Below are positions 17,484 to 28,584 of a stretch of DNA of 64,000 nt, in pieces. The notes under the pieces were generated by a model. It saw nothing but the letters and a program-made list of their open reading frames with translations. It had not been told where the DNA came from and made no database searches. Source of the stretch: Nisaea acidiphila (GTDB taxonomy: Bacteria; Pseudomonadota; Alphaproteobacteria; Thalassobaculales; Thalassobaculaceae); contig NZ_CP102480.1 of assembly GCF_024662015.1 (NCBI RefSeq), positions 1-64,000 on the forward strand, written 5' to 3'. Within the stretch, counting starts at the first letter, position 1. Each line of letters opens with the position of its first letter. A program made the translations under genes and the position numbers.

Positions 17484-18359
17484 CTAAACGAGCACAATGA
17501 TCGCGGCGCCGGTCACGGCGAGCAGGGCGCCAGCTGTGGCGCGCGGCGACGGCCTCTGTCGCTCAACGATCCAGACCAGAGGCAGGATCAGGACGGGAGC
17601 CAGAGAGCCGAGGACGGCCGCGACGCCTGCCTGCGTATGCGCGAATGCGTAGAGAAGTAGCGGGGTCGAAAAGCTGTAGCCCATCAGACCGGGTAGAATC
17701 GTGCGAAACAGAAGATTGGGCGTGACTTCGCGCGCCGAGACGCTTCTCGTCTGGTGCCAGAGGCCCGCAAGCGACACAAGCAGTGAGGCGCCGAGTAGTC
17801 GGACGGCTCCGAGTGCCATCGGCTCCGTACCGGATTGCATCGCGGGCTTGAGGCACAGAAATCCGATTCCCTGACAGAGAGCCGAGGCGAGTCCGAAGAA
17901 AAGCACTGGAGCGACGGAGCCGCGTGTCCCGTTCGAATGCGTGGCGGTAACCGCGAGTGATACACCGCCAAGAGCGATTAATCCGCCTGCCAAGTCGGCC
18001 GGTTCAAGCGTCTCATCGTACCAGAAATACGCCATTGCCGCGATGATTGGCGCCTTAAGAGAGATGACCAGTTCGGCGTTTCTGGGCCCACCACGGCGCA
18101 GGCACTCCACCATGGCAAGGTTCCCGAGAATGACGCCGATCGAGATACTCACCAGGAAGCTCGGCCAATGCTGCCAGTTCACGCTTGGCCATTGCCCGAG
18201 CAGGGCCACCAGCAGTCCGGTAACCAATCCGGCGACCAGGAGCTGGATACGGGTAAATTCGAAAGCACCGAGTTGTTGGGCTGGGCCGTGAGCAAGCACC
18301 ATGCCCGCAGCCCAGCCGAATGACGCCGTGGTTGCGGCCAGCGCCCCAAGCATGATCAT
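17484..18359 (-). CDS. EamA/DMT-family transporter (second of pair)
   Basis: A 291-aa inner-membrane protein with about ten hydrophobic helices arranged as two EamA repeats, typical of drug/metabolite exporters. Segments such as ELVISLKAPIIAAMAYFWYDETL and AGVAAVLGSLAPVLILPLVWIVERQRP, each ending a repeat, are characteristic. The start is ATG at 18359, which overlaps the stop of the upstream transporter gene as ATGA; a longer open frame lies inside that gene. The pair may form a heteromeric or redundant exporter. Substrate unknown. Confidence 0.82.
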   Translation of the reverse strand: MIMLGALAATTASFGWAAGMVLAHGPAQQLGAFEFTRIQLLVAGLVTGLLVALLGQWPSVNWQHWPSFLVSISIGVILGNLAMVECLRRGGPRNAELVISLKAPIIAAMAYFWYDETLEPADLAGGLIALGGVSLAVTATHSNGTRGSVAPVLFFGLASALCQGIGFLCLKPAMQSGTEPMALGAVRLLGASLLVSLAGLWHQTRSVSAREVTPNLLFRTILPGLMGYSFSTPLLLYAFAHTQAGVAAVLGSLAPVLILPLVWIVERQRPSPRATAGALLAVTGAAIIVLV

Positions 18360-19261
18360 GAGGGCCGAACCCGGGGTGATATTACGACGTGCATACGGCG
18401 ATTGGCGGTACTGACCAGATAGACGGCAACAGAGATCAGTCCGAGCGCAATGACCGAACTCGCTTTGAGCGGCTCCCCGAGAAGAGCGACGCCGAAGAAG
18501 GTTCCGAGCGCCGGAACGAGGAAATTGATCTGCTGCATGCGTCCCGCGCCAAGCAGCGGCACCAGATGGAAATAGATCAGCGTCGCGATCGCGGTCGAAC
18601 ACACACCGAGGTAGAGCATGGCGAGGACCGGAGCTGCGGTCGGCATTTCTCCGGAAAACGGCGCCTCGAAGAGAAAGGCGCCGCTGCATGCGGCCATCGC
18701 GCCAAGGACGAGCGATCCGGTTGCCATCTGCAATGGCGGGACGGTGACGTAACGCCGGACATACAGAGTGGTTCCCGTGTAACAGAGCGCCGCACCCAGG
18801 ATCGCGATCTGGCCGGCGAAGTGCCCACCGATGCCGGAAAGTGCGCTGACGCCAACGAGCGCGACGAGGCCGGCGACACCGAAAAGAATTCCGAGCACCG
18901 CACGTGGTGTCAGAAATTCGTTGGGAAGGATCATGGGCGCCAGAAATACCGTCGCGACCGGGGCGATCCCCATCAAGAGGGCGGCAAGACCGCTCTCTAC
19001 GTAGAGTTCGCCGTAACCGATGAGCAGGAACGGAAACACGTTTCCGAACAGCGCCGAGACGCCGTAGGCAACGAGAGCCGACCTGTCGGTTCTAAGCGTT
19101 TCCGAGCGCAGTTTGAGCACGAAATAGAGCAGACAAGCCCCGATCACCATTCTTTGCGCGACAATGGTCATCGGGCCGAATGAGTCGAGACCGATTTTTA
19201 CAGCCACGTAAGATCCACTCCAGAAGACGGCGAGCAGGAGCCAGAGCGCCAAGAGATGCAT
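18356..19261 (-). CDS. EamA/DMT-family transporter (first of pair)
   Basis: A 301-aa membrane protein of the drug/metabolite transporter superfamily with ten predicted helices. The start MHLLALWLLLAVFWSGSYVAVKIGLDSFGP and the second repeat ending LLGEPLKASSVIALGLISVAVYLV are typical EamA sequences. AAGGAGG precedes the ATG at a good distance. It is divergent from an HxlR-type regulator, with paired dyads between them, so induction of both transporters by a small molecule through that regulator is likely (inference). Confidence 0.85.
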   Translation of the reverse strand: MHLLALWLLLAVFWSGSYVAVKIGLDSFGPMTIVAQRMVIGACLLYFVLKLRSETLRTDRSALVAYGVSALFGNVFPFLLIGYGELYVESGLAALLMGIAPVATVFLAPMILPNEFLTPRAVLGILFGVAGLVALVGVSALSGIGGHFAGQIAILGAALCYTGTTLYVRRYVTVPPLQMATGSLVLGAMAACSGAFLFEAPFSGEMPTAAPVLAMLYLGVCSTAIATLIYFHLVPLLGAGRMQQINFLVPALGTFFGVALLGEPLKASSVIALGLISVAVYLVSTANRRMHVVISPRVRPS

Positions 19262-19301
19262 GACGACCTCCTTATTTGCGGCTGGTAATCGACGGCCGCA
19301 G

Positions 19302-19345
19302 TTGCTACGATATCAGTAGCAAAAATCGCTACACTTTTAATAGCG
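19302..19345. promoter_or_regulatory. Two dyads between EamA pair and HxlR gene (candidate operators)
   Basis: The first dyad has arms TTGCTAC (19302-19308) and GTAGCAA (19316-19322) around a 7-bp spacer. The second has arms CGCTA (19327-19331) and TAGCG (19341-19345) around 9 bp and ends 2 bp before the regulator ATG. All half-sites share a GCTA core. HxlR proteins are dimers that bind such repeats, so autoregulation plus control of the transporters is the natural reading. Confidence 0.55.
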
Positions 19346-19347
19346 CT

Positions 19348-19689
19348 ATGGCAAGAGAGAAACTTACCGACATTCCGCTCCCGGGAGGGCCGGTGCGGGG
19401 ATCCCGCACCGGGCAGCCCATCATGGTGCTGTTCGATTTGCTGGGACGCCGCTGGGCGCTCGGAATCCTCTGGAACCTAAGCGTGGAACCATTGACCTTC
19501 CGCGACCTTCAGAGCCGTTGCGAGTCGGTTTCGCCGACCGTGCTAAACACGCGCCTGAAGGAACTCAGGACCGCGGGGCTGGTCGAGAAGACGGATGCGG
19601 GCTACGACCTGACCGAAGACGGAAAGACACTGTTCCGGCATCTTGAGCCGCTCGGGGACTGGGCGATGGGATGGGCGCCAACCCTCTAA
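19348..19689 (+). CDS. HxlR-family transcriptional regulator
   Basis: A 113-aa winged-helix regulator. The segments IMVLFDLLGRRWALGILWNL, FRDLQSRCESVSPTVLNTRLKEL and GLVEKTDAGYDLTEDGKTLF are the usual HxlR DNA-binding helix and wing pattern, with LEPLGDWAMGW at the end. No cysteine sensor is apparent. ATG at 19348 is used because upstream in-frame codons run through the dyad-rich intergenic region. It probably controls the divergent EamA genes. Confidence 0.87.
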   Translation: MAREKLTDIPLPGGPVRGSRTGQPIMVLFDLLGRRWALGILWNLSVEPLTFRDLQSRCESVSPTVLNTRLKELRTAGLVEKTDAGYDLTEDGKTLFRHLEPLGDWAMGWAPTL

Positions 19690-19698
19690 CAGCGGGTT

Positions 19699-22563
<2,865 letters not shown>

Positions 22564-22582
22564 CGGCGGAAATCCGGATTAA

Positions 22583-22597
22583 GAACGAAACAGAAAC
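22583..22597 (-). promoter_or_regulatory. LexA-box-like site upstream of uvrA
   Basis: On the uvrA strand the site reads GTTT-N7-GTTC (on the plus strand GAAC 22583-22586, seven bases, AAAC 22594-22597). Alphaproteobacterial LexA binds GTTC-N7-GTTC, so one base departs from consensus. It begins 20 bp upstream of the uvrA start codon, and uvrA is a known SOS gene, which supports the call. Confidence 0.5.
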
Positions 22598-22762
22598 ATT
22601 TATAGGTCGCGCGGCCGTGCTTGGCCACCATGATTTTGCGGGTGCAGCAATTCCGCGCGCCCTCGGGTTTCAAAGGATCGCGACTGGATTAGCGCTCCCG
22701 GATATGGGACAGTCCGGCAACAAATTCCCCGAGGGGCAAATTCGTAGAGTGGAATTAGAACC

Positions 22763-23278
22763 ATGGCAGGCAGCGTCAACAAGGTCATTCTCGTCGGCAA
22801 TCTCGGTCGCGACCCGGATATCCGGAGCATGCAGGACGGCAACAAGGTCGTGAACCTCTCCGTCGCAACGTCGGAGACCTGGCGTGATCGGAACAGCGGC
22901 GAGCGCCGCGAGCGCACGGAATGGCACAGGGTGGTGATCTTCAACGAGAACCTCGCCAAGGTTGCCGAGCAGTATCTTCGCAAAGGCTCGAAGGTCTATG
23001 TCGAAGGTCAGCTGCAGACCAGGAAATGGACCGACCAGTCGGGACAGGAGAAATACTCGACCGAGGTCGTGCTGCAGCGTTTCCGCGGCGAGCTCCAGAT
23101 GCTCGATGGGCGCGGCGAAGGCGGCGGCGGTCAGGGCGGCGGCTATGGCGGTGACGACGGGTTCAACCAGGGCGGCGGGTACGGCGGCGGCTCGGGTGGC
23201 GGATATGGCGGTGGCAGCGGGGGCGGCCAGCCTCCGGTTGGCGGGCCGGGCGATCTCGACGACGAGATCCCGTTCTGA
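22763..23278 (+). CDS. ssb: Single-stranded DNA-binding protein
   Basis: SSB coats single-stranded DNA during replication and repair. The OB fold is clear: [20 protein letters not shown], then [34 protein letters not shown] long Gly-rich linker (about residues 117-158, repeats of GGGYGG) precedes the acidic tip DLDDEIPF, which recruits partner proteins. At 171 aa it is typical. It is divergent from uvrA and followed by a strong terminator. Confidence 0.97.
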   Translation: MAGSVNKVILVGNLGRDPDIRSMQDGNKVVNLSVATSETWRDRNSGERRERTEWHRVVIFNENLAKVAEQYLRKGSKVYVEGQLQTRKWTDQSGQEKYSTEVVLQRFRGELQMLDGRGEGGGGQGGGYGGDDGFNQGGGYGGGSGGGYGGGSGGGQPPVGGPGDLDDEIPF

Positions 23279-23301
23279 ACACGCTCACAATCGCATGAAA
23301 C

Positions 23302-23340
23302 GAGCCCGGTCGGATCGTCCGTCCGGGCTCATTCTTTTTT
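23302..23340 (+). terminator. Intrinsic terminator after ssb
   Basis: GAGCCCGG (23302-23309) and CCGGGCTC (23323-23330) form an 8-bp GC-rich stem with a 13-nt loop, followed by a T-run at 23333-23340. It lies 24 bp after the ssb stop. Confidence 0.85.
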
Positions 23341-23447
23341 GAAGCGCCGGTTATCGCACACGTCGATGCCGGCATGAAGATTATCGATTTCCAAGATTGC
23401 TACCGTCATGGGCCAAATCTCCCGACTGACAATTGGGAGAAAGAAAG

Positions 23448-24176
23448 ATGGTGCAACGGGAAATTCTGAAACGCGAAATCAAGGCGCTGGTCTTCGATCA
23501 GTACGGAACGGTCGTGGACATGCAATCCGGCCTGACCGAAATCGCGGCGCCATTCCTGAAAGCCAAAGGGTGGGACGGCGAAGCGCACCGTTTTGTCACC
23601 TGGTGGCGCCGGACGCATTTCGAAAACTCCATGATCGACGCGCTTTGCGACCGGGGACACACGCCGTATCGCCAGATCGGGCACAGAGCCGTTTCCTACG
23701 TGCTTGATCGTTGCGGGATCACTTATTCGCAAACCGAGATCAAGTGGCTGGTTTCCGAGATCGAAAAACTCCCGCCGTTCCCGGATGTCCTGAGAGCACT
23801 GAGCGCGCTACGAACGGCGGGATACAGGCTGGTAATCCTCTCGAACGGTGACAGTGACATGCTGCAGGCGGCGAAGTCTCATATCGGCTTCGAATTCGAT
23901 GCGGTGATCTCGGTCGATCAGGCCGGGTATTTCAAACCGCATTGGAAGACCTACGCCAAGGCCGAAGAAGTCATCGGGCTCGACCGGTCGAGCTGCCTGT
24001 TCGTCGCGAACCACGCCTTCGATTGCATCGGAGCGAAATCCTACGGCATGCGGACAGCCTTCATCGACCGGCGAAAGCGGCCATTCGGCGAAACGCCGCA
24101 TCAGCCGGACATCACCGTCGCCGACTTCGCCGAACTCGCGTCCACGATGTGCGATGACGGACATGAGACCGCTTGA
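23448..24176 (+). CDS. HAD superfamily hydrolase, haloacid dehalogenase type II-like
   Basis: A 242-aa HAD hydrolase of the L-2-haloacid dehalogenase branch. Motif I is FDQYGT with the nucleophile Asp at about residue 17, motif II is ILSNGD (Ser132/Asn133), and the lysine motif is YFKP (Lys163). The fourth region reads ANHAFDCIGAK where characterised dehalogenases have SSNAWD; Asp192 is kept but the Ser and Asn pocket residues differ, so haloacid activity is not assured. ATG at 23448 follows GAGAAAGAAAG. The 3' end overlaps the CoA-transferase gene by 23 bp, indicating a shared pathway. Confidence 0.8.
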   Translation: MVQREILKREIKALVFDQYGTVVDMQSGLTEIAAPFLKAKGWDGEAHRFVTWWRRTHFENSMIDALCDRGHTPYRQIGHRAVSYVLDRCGITYSQTEIKWLVSEIEKLPPFPDVLRALSALRTAGYRLVILSNGDSDMLQAAKSHIGFEFDAVISVDQAGYFKPHWKTYAKAEEVIGLDRSSCLFVANHAFDCIGAKSYGMRTAFIDRRKRPFGETPHQPDITVADFAELASTMCDDGHETA

Positions 24177-25335
24177 CGGTATCCGCGTCGTCGATCTGAC
24201 CCGTGTTGTGTCCGGTCCGTTCTGCACCATGCAACTCGGCGATTTCGGCGCAGACGTCCTAAAGATCGAGCGTCCCGGAACGGGCGATGACGCTCGTGCT
24301 TTCGCCCCGCCGTACCAAGGGGATCAGTCGGCCTATTTCCTTTCGGTGAACCGGAACAAGAAAAGCGTCGTGCTCGATCTCAAGGCAGCCGCGGACCAAG
24401 AGGCGCTCTGGCAACTCATCGGAAGTGCCGATGTCCTGGTGGAGAACTTTCGTTCCGGCGTCATGGAGCGGATCGGATTCGGGTACGAGGAGGTACGCCA
24501 GCGGCGCCCGGAACTTGTCTATGCCTCGATTTCAGGTTTCGGGGACAGCGGTCCGGGAAAGGACCGCCCGGGCTATGACGTCATCGTTCAGGGAGAGGCC
24601 GGCCTGATGGATCTGACCGGCCCGGAAGACGGTTCTCCCTTCAAGGTCGGCACCTCGATCGCGGATCTGGCATCAGGTCTAGTCGCCTCGCAGGCGATCA
24701 TCGCGGCGCTCTATGCGCGTCAGCGCGGCGGTACCGGGCAACACATACAGATCTCGATGTACGAAGTCGTCGCATCGCTGCTGACCTTCAATGCCGGCAT
24801 CTATTTCGCCACCGGCCAGACACCTCGGCGTCGAGGGAACGCGCATCCGACGATCGTGCCATACGAGCCATTCGAGGCGAATGATGGGTGGATCAATCTC
24901 GGCATCGCCAATGATGCGCTCTGGACCTCCTTCTGTCGGGCGATCGAACGCCCGGATCTTGCCGTGGACCCGCGGTTCCTTCAGGCGGAAGAGCGGGTGC
25001 GCAACAGGAAGGCCCTGACCCCCGTCGTAGCCTCCATCATCGCCGGGAGGAGCCGGGACGACTGGCTGAATTTGCTGAGTCCTCTCGGGATTCCCTGCGG
25101 GGCCATCCGAACGGTTGCCGAGGTCTGCGACGGCCCCGTTCTGGCCGCACGCGATATGATCGCGGAAATGCAGCACGGTACTGCCGGGCGCGTCAAAAAT
25201 ATCAAAAATCCCGCGAGGATGGGCGGAACGCCGCTTGAGGTCTATCGCGCCCCGCCGACGCTGGGAGAACATAGCGAGGAGGTCCTGAGTGCACTTCGGG
25301 AAAACAGAGAGAATGGTCATGGCGCGGACAAGTGA
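24154..25335 (+). CDS. CaiB/BaiF family CoA-transferase
   Basis: Class III CoA-transferases move CoA between carboxylic acids by ping-pong chemistry on an active-site aspartate. The 393-aa sequence starts with LDGIRVVDLTRVVSGPFCTMQLGDFGADVLKIE, has ENFRSGVMERIGFGYEEV, and the putative catalytic region RPGYDVIVQGEAGLMDLTG. Length is normal. It overlaps the HAD gene and is followed by a LysR gene on the same strand. The acid substrate is unknown. Confidence 0.88.
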   Translation: MTDMRPLDGIRVVDLTRVVSGPFCTMQLGDFGADVLKIERPGTGDDARAFAPPYQGDQSAYFLSVNRNKKSVVLDLKAAADQEALWQLIGSADVLVENFRSGVMERIGFGYEEVRQRRPELVYASISGFGDSGPGKDRPGYDVIVQGEAGLMDLTGPEDGSPFKVGTSIADLASGLVASQAIIAALYARQRGGTGQHIQISMYEVVASLLTFNAGIYFATGQTPRRRGNAHPTIVPYEPFEANDGWINLGIANDALWTSFCRAIERPDLAVDPRFLQAEERVRNRKALTPVVASIIAGRSRDDWLNLLSPLGIPCGAIRTVAEVCDGPVLAARDMIAEMQHGTAGRVKNIKNPARMGGTPLEVYRAPPTLGEHSEEVLSALRENRENGHGADK

Positions 25336-25359
25336 GTGTCTGGCCGATATGATGGCGGC

Positions 25360-26262
25360 ATGAGCCTGCACAAGACTGATCTCAATCTTCTCAAGGCTTT
25401 CGATGCGCTAATGCAGACGCGCCACGTCTCGAGGGCTGCCGCGCTCATCGGTATGGGGCAACCGGGAATGAGCGCGGCGCTGAGCCGTCTCCGGGCGACG
25501 TTCCAGGACGAACTTCTGGTCAAGCAGGGTGGGGAGATGGTGCCGACGCCGCGAGCCCTCGCTCTAGAGCCGGATGTCAGACGGATGCTGCGGGAAATCG
25601 GCCGGCTGGTGACGGAACCCGATCCATTCGAGCCGAAACTGAGCCGTCGCTGCGTTCCTGTGAGGCTGTCGGATTTGTTGTCTCGCCTTCTGTTGCCGGA
25701 GCTGCTCGAACGATTCGACAGAGAGGCTCCGGGCATGAGCCTGGAAATCCTGCACCTGGGACCTGACGCCACGGTCGACGGACTTGAGAGAAACCTGGTG
25801 GAACTGGCCGTGAGCACCGACCTGCACGCGCCGAAATCGATCCAGAGCGAGTTTTATTTCCGGGACAATGTGGTCGTTGTGGCTCGCAACGGGCATCCGG
25901 CACGCGAAACGCTCGGAACGCTCGAAGGCTTTCTCGCGGCGCCGCAGGTCAAGATTGCTCAAAGCCCGATCGACGACCGTTTTGCCGACCGTCAGCTCGC
26001 GCGCATGGGCCGAAAGCGCAAAATTCGGGCAACTGTGCCGCATTGGCTTGCGGTTCCGGATATTGTCGCGCGCACAGATCTGGTTGCGATCCTGCCACGG
26101 AGCATTGCCGGCAAGGAGCAAGAAAATTATGGCCTGATGTTGATCGAACCGCCTTTCGAGGACAGCTCATTCGATTGGTCGCTTTACTGGCGTCGCCGCC
26201 TTTCCGACGACCCGGCCATACTCTTCCTGCGTGACATGTTTCTGCGGATCAAGCCCGACTGA
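25360..26262 (+). CDS. LysR-family transcriptional regulator
   Basis: A 300-aa regulator with the N-terminal helix-turn-helix LNLLKAFDALMQTRHVSRAAALIGMGQPGMSAALSRLRATF and the C-terminal effector domain. I chose ATG at 25360 (MSLHKTDLN) over GTG at 25336, because LysR proteins begin close to the first helix. It follows the CoA-transferase by 24 bp and is co-oriented with it, unlike the usual divergent LysR arrangement. Possible regulator of the HAD/CoA-transferase pair. Confidence 0.9.
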   Translation: MSLHKTDLNLLKAFDALMQTRHVSRAAALIGMGQPGMSAALSRLRATFQDELLVKQGGEMVPTPRALALEPDVRRMLREIGRLVTEPDPFEPKLSRRCVPVRLSDLLSRLLLPELLERFDREAPGMSLEILHLGPDATVDGLERNLVELAVSTDLHAPKSIQSEFYFRDNVVVVARNGHPARETLGTLEGFLAAPQVKIAQSPIDDRFADRQLARMGRKRKIRATVPHWLAVPDIVARTDLVAILPRSIAGKEQENYGLMLIEPPFEDSSFDWSLYWRRRLSDDPAILFLRDMFLRIKPD

Positions 26263-26377
26263 CGATGCCTCCCCGAGCTTGCCAATAGACCGGAAGTTCC
26301 ATACTCAATGGTCCAGTCCGAAATGCAGGCCGGTTGTCGGGAAGCCAATCGGACAGTCTCTCGGGGTGGAGAGTGCA

Positions 26378-27205
26378 ATGGACCGGTTTCTGGAAGCCAA
26401 CAGGCGCAAATGGAATGAGCTGGCGGAGGTTAACTTCTCTTCCTCCAATAGCGACTATGACGTCGGATCATTCATCGAAGCCCCGGATGGAATCGAGGGG
26501 CTCCACAAGACAGAGCGTGAGGAACTCGGTTCGGTCGAGGGGCTCGATATCCTCCATCTGCAGTGCCATTTCGGTAAGGACACCATCCGCCTGAAGCGTT
26601 CCGGCGCACGTAGCGCAACGGGACTGGACTTCTCCCCGGTCGCAATAGAGAACGCACGCGCATTGGCGGGGGCGACAGGAACCGACGTCACCTTCGTGCA
26701 AGGCAACCTCTACGACGCTCCGAAGCTGATCGACGGCAAATTCGATCTCGTCTATGTCACGTGGGGGACGATCTGCTGGCTGCCGGATATCGAGGAATGG
26801 GCAAGGATCGTGGCCCATTTTCTGAAACCGGGAGGACGGTTCTATTTCCTGGACCAGCATCCGGTGGCCCTGAGTTTCGACGATCTGGCGCCGGCCCCTC
26901 ATGCCCCTGTCTACGACTACTTCCACAAGCCCGAACCGATCACTTTCGACGGAAGCGAGGCCTATGCCGACGAAACGGCGGTTCTGAAAACCGAACGGAG
27001 TTACGAGTGGACTCATCCGGTCGGCGAGGTTGTAACCGCGCTGATCGAAGCCGGGCTCGGCATCGAGTATCTCCACGAGTTCGATACGGTTGCCTGGAAG
27101 GCATTTGCGTATCTGGTGCCGTGCGAGGGCGGCTTGTTCCGATTGCCCGAAGGGATGCCGCGGCTTCCTCTCAGCTATTCGATCTCGGCGCGGAAACAGG
27201 ACTGA
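26378..27205 (+). CDS. Class I SAM-dependent methyltransferase
   Basis: A 275-aa soluble methyltransferase. Motif I is LHLQCHFGKDTIRLKRSG, followed by ATGLDFSPVAIENARALA, and the post-core YVTWGTICWLPDIEEWARIVAHFLKPGGRFYFLD is typical of the small-molecule group. ATG at 26378 begins MDRFLEANRRKWNELAEVN, a common start for this family. The substrate is not indicated. It ends 9 bp from the convergent P450 gene. Confidence 0.82.
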   Translation: MDRFLEANRRKWNELAEVNFSSSNSDYDVGSFIEAPDGIEGLHKTEREELGSVEGLDILHLQCHFGKDTIRLKRSGARSATGLDFSPVAIENARALAGATGTDVTFVQGNLYDAPKLIDGKFDLVYVTWGTICWLPDIEEWARIVAHFLKPGGRFYFLDQHPVALSFDDLAPAPHAPVYDYFHKPEPITFDGSEAYADETAVLKTERSYEWTHPVGEVVTALIEAGLGIEYLHEFDTVAWKAFAYLVPCEGGLFRLPEGMPRLPLSYSISARKQD

Positions 27206-27214
27206 ATCGGCGCT

Positions 27215-28573
27215 TCAGGCGTCGAATTCGAGATGGAAATGCTGCGGATGCGGAGTGCCCCCTGAATCGATCTGGCCCGCTGCCCCCGGGGCCCGCCGGA
27301 GGTTCCTTTGCTTCAGCAGCGGTTTCAGGATTGCCGGGATAAGCGCCGCGTTGATGATGGCGCCGAAACAGGTGTGCATGCCATAACCCCAGATGATGTA
27401 GTCCTCCCAGGGGCGGTCTGTCCGGAAGCTGTTGGCATCCCGGATCTGGTAATTGTCGAACATCGCCGAAAGCGTGGCCGCGAAGACGAGGGTGCCTTTC
27501 CTGATCGTGACCTGCCGGAGCGTCGACGGGGCGATAACGGCATCGCGTGTCGCACGCCGGTAGATGACCGGATTGTGCGGATTGAAACGCAGGGCTTCCC
27601 AGATATAGCTCGCCATGCGGGTGTCGTCGTTCGCCTGTGCGGCCTCCTGCGCCCCACGTAGCGCGTCGGGGCGGTTCAGGAGTTCGTCCATGGCAAAGCA
27701 GCAAGCCTTGGAAATCGTCGGGATGGCTCCGATCAGAAGGCCTAGCAGATTGTTCCGGATACCAAGATCGTCCATGCCGGGAGTCCCGGCTCCCTGCAAC
27801 GCGAGGCAGCGGTTCAGCAGGTCTTCCGATTCTGCAGGCGCCGCCTTGCGCGCGGCGATCGCCTGGTCGAGATAGCTCCGCATCCGTTCGGCATAGGTCA
27901 TTGCCTTGGTGTCGAACGCTGGGTCGGCAGCAAGGTCTTCGAACAGGTACCAAAAAAGAATGGTGGTCCAATCCTGCATTGTGGCCGCGTCCGGCCCGCC
28001 GACACCGAAATAACGGTCGGTCATGTCCCACGGCACCGGCAAGGTCAGGCCCGGGGGGAGATCTATTTTTCCTCCCGACTGATTCACAAGGCGCTCGGCA
28101 AGGGCCGCTGCACGGGGGGCGAGAACCTCGGCGACATCGGTGTCACGCATCGCCAGATGCATGGCGGACGTATCTCGGGTGTAGTCCCAGCCTGGCTGCA
28201 TGCCGAGAAAGAAATTGTTGCCACCGGTCAGTTTGCGCATCCGGGGTCCGTAGACGACCTCGAAATCGGCGTTCCGGTTCAGCACATCCAGGCAGTCCTC
28301 GCGCAGAGAGATCACCGCGGTGCCGTCATTCTCGTAGGCCTTCACGAAACGGCGAGAGAGCGTCAGGTTGGGCCAGAAGGCTCTCAGAACCGCAAGCGCT
28401 CGTCGCTGATTCAATGGAAGAGCGAAAGCGGCGGCGATGTTCTTCTTGAAGCCGCCAGCCTTTGTCAGCGCTCTGGCGCCAACGCAGAGCAGGGCGGCAA
28501 TGCCCGCCAATCCGCGGCCCCATGCCTGCAGATGCCGAAAGACCCAGATGAAGGGAGTGAAAAGTGCCGCCAT
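27215..28573 (-). CDS. Cytochrome P450 with atypical I-helix
   Basis: A 452-aa P450. The K-helix ExxR is EALR (residues 326-329) and the heme-binding loop is WGYGMHTCFG with the ligand Cys at about 402. The I-helix that normally reads (A/G)Gx(D/E)T reads GAIPT (282-286): the threonine is kept but the acid is proline. P450s without that acid-alcohol pair often use peroxides or isomerise hydroperoxides, rather than activating O2. The N-terminal 40 residues are hydrophobic (FIWVF and LAGIAALLCVGA), suggesting membrane contact. ATG at 28573 is 11 bp after the DyP stop. No ferredoxin or reductase gene is near. Confidence 0.85.
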   Translation of the reverse strand: MAALFTPFIWVFRHLQAWGRGLAGIAALLCVGARALTKAGGFKKNIAAAFALPLNQRRALAVLRAFWPNLTLSRRFVKAYENDGTAVISLREDCLDVLNRNADFEVVYGPRMRKLTGGNNFFLGMQPGWDYTRDTSAMHLAMRDTDVAEVLAPRAAALAERLVNQSGGKIDLPPGLTLPVPWDMTDRYFGVGGPDAATMQDWTTILFWYLFEDLAADPAFDTKAMTYAERMRSYLDQAIAARKAAPAESEDLLNRCLALQGAGTPGMDDLGIRNNLLGLLIGAIPTISKACCFAMDELLNRPDALRGAQEAAQANDDTRMASYIWEALRFNPHNPVIYRRATRDAVIAPSTLRQVTIRKGTLVFAATLSAMFDNYQIRDANSFRTDRPWEDYIIWGYGMHTCFGAIINAALIPAILKPLLKQRNLRRAPGAAGQIDSGGTPHPQHFHLEFDA

Positions 28574-28584
28574 GCTTCGGCCGA

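Noticed and set aside
23117-23235. Tandem repeats in ssb as a CRISPR or satellite
   Set aside because: They encode the Gly-rich linker of SSB in frame; units are short and without spacers.
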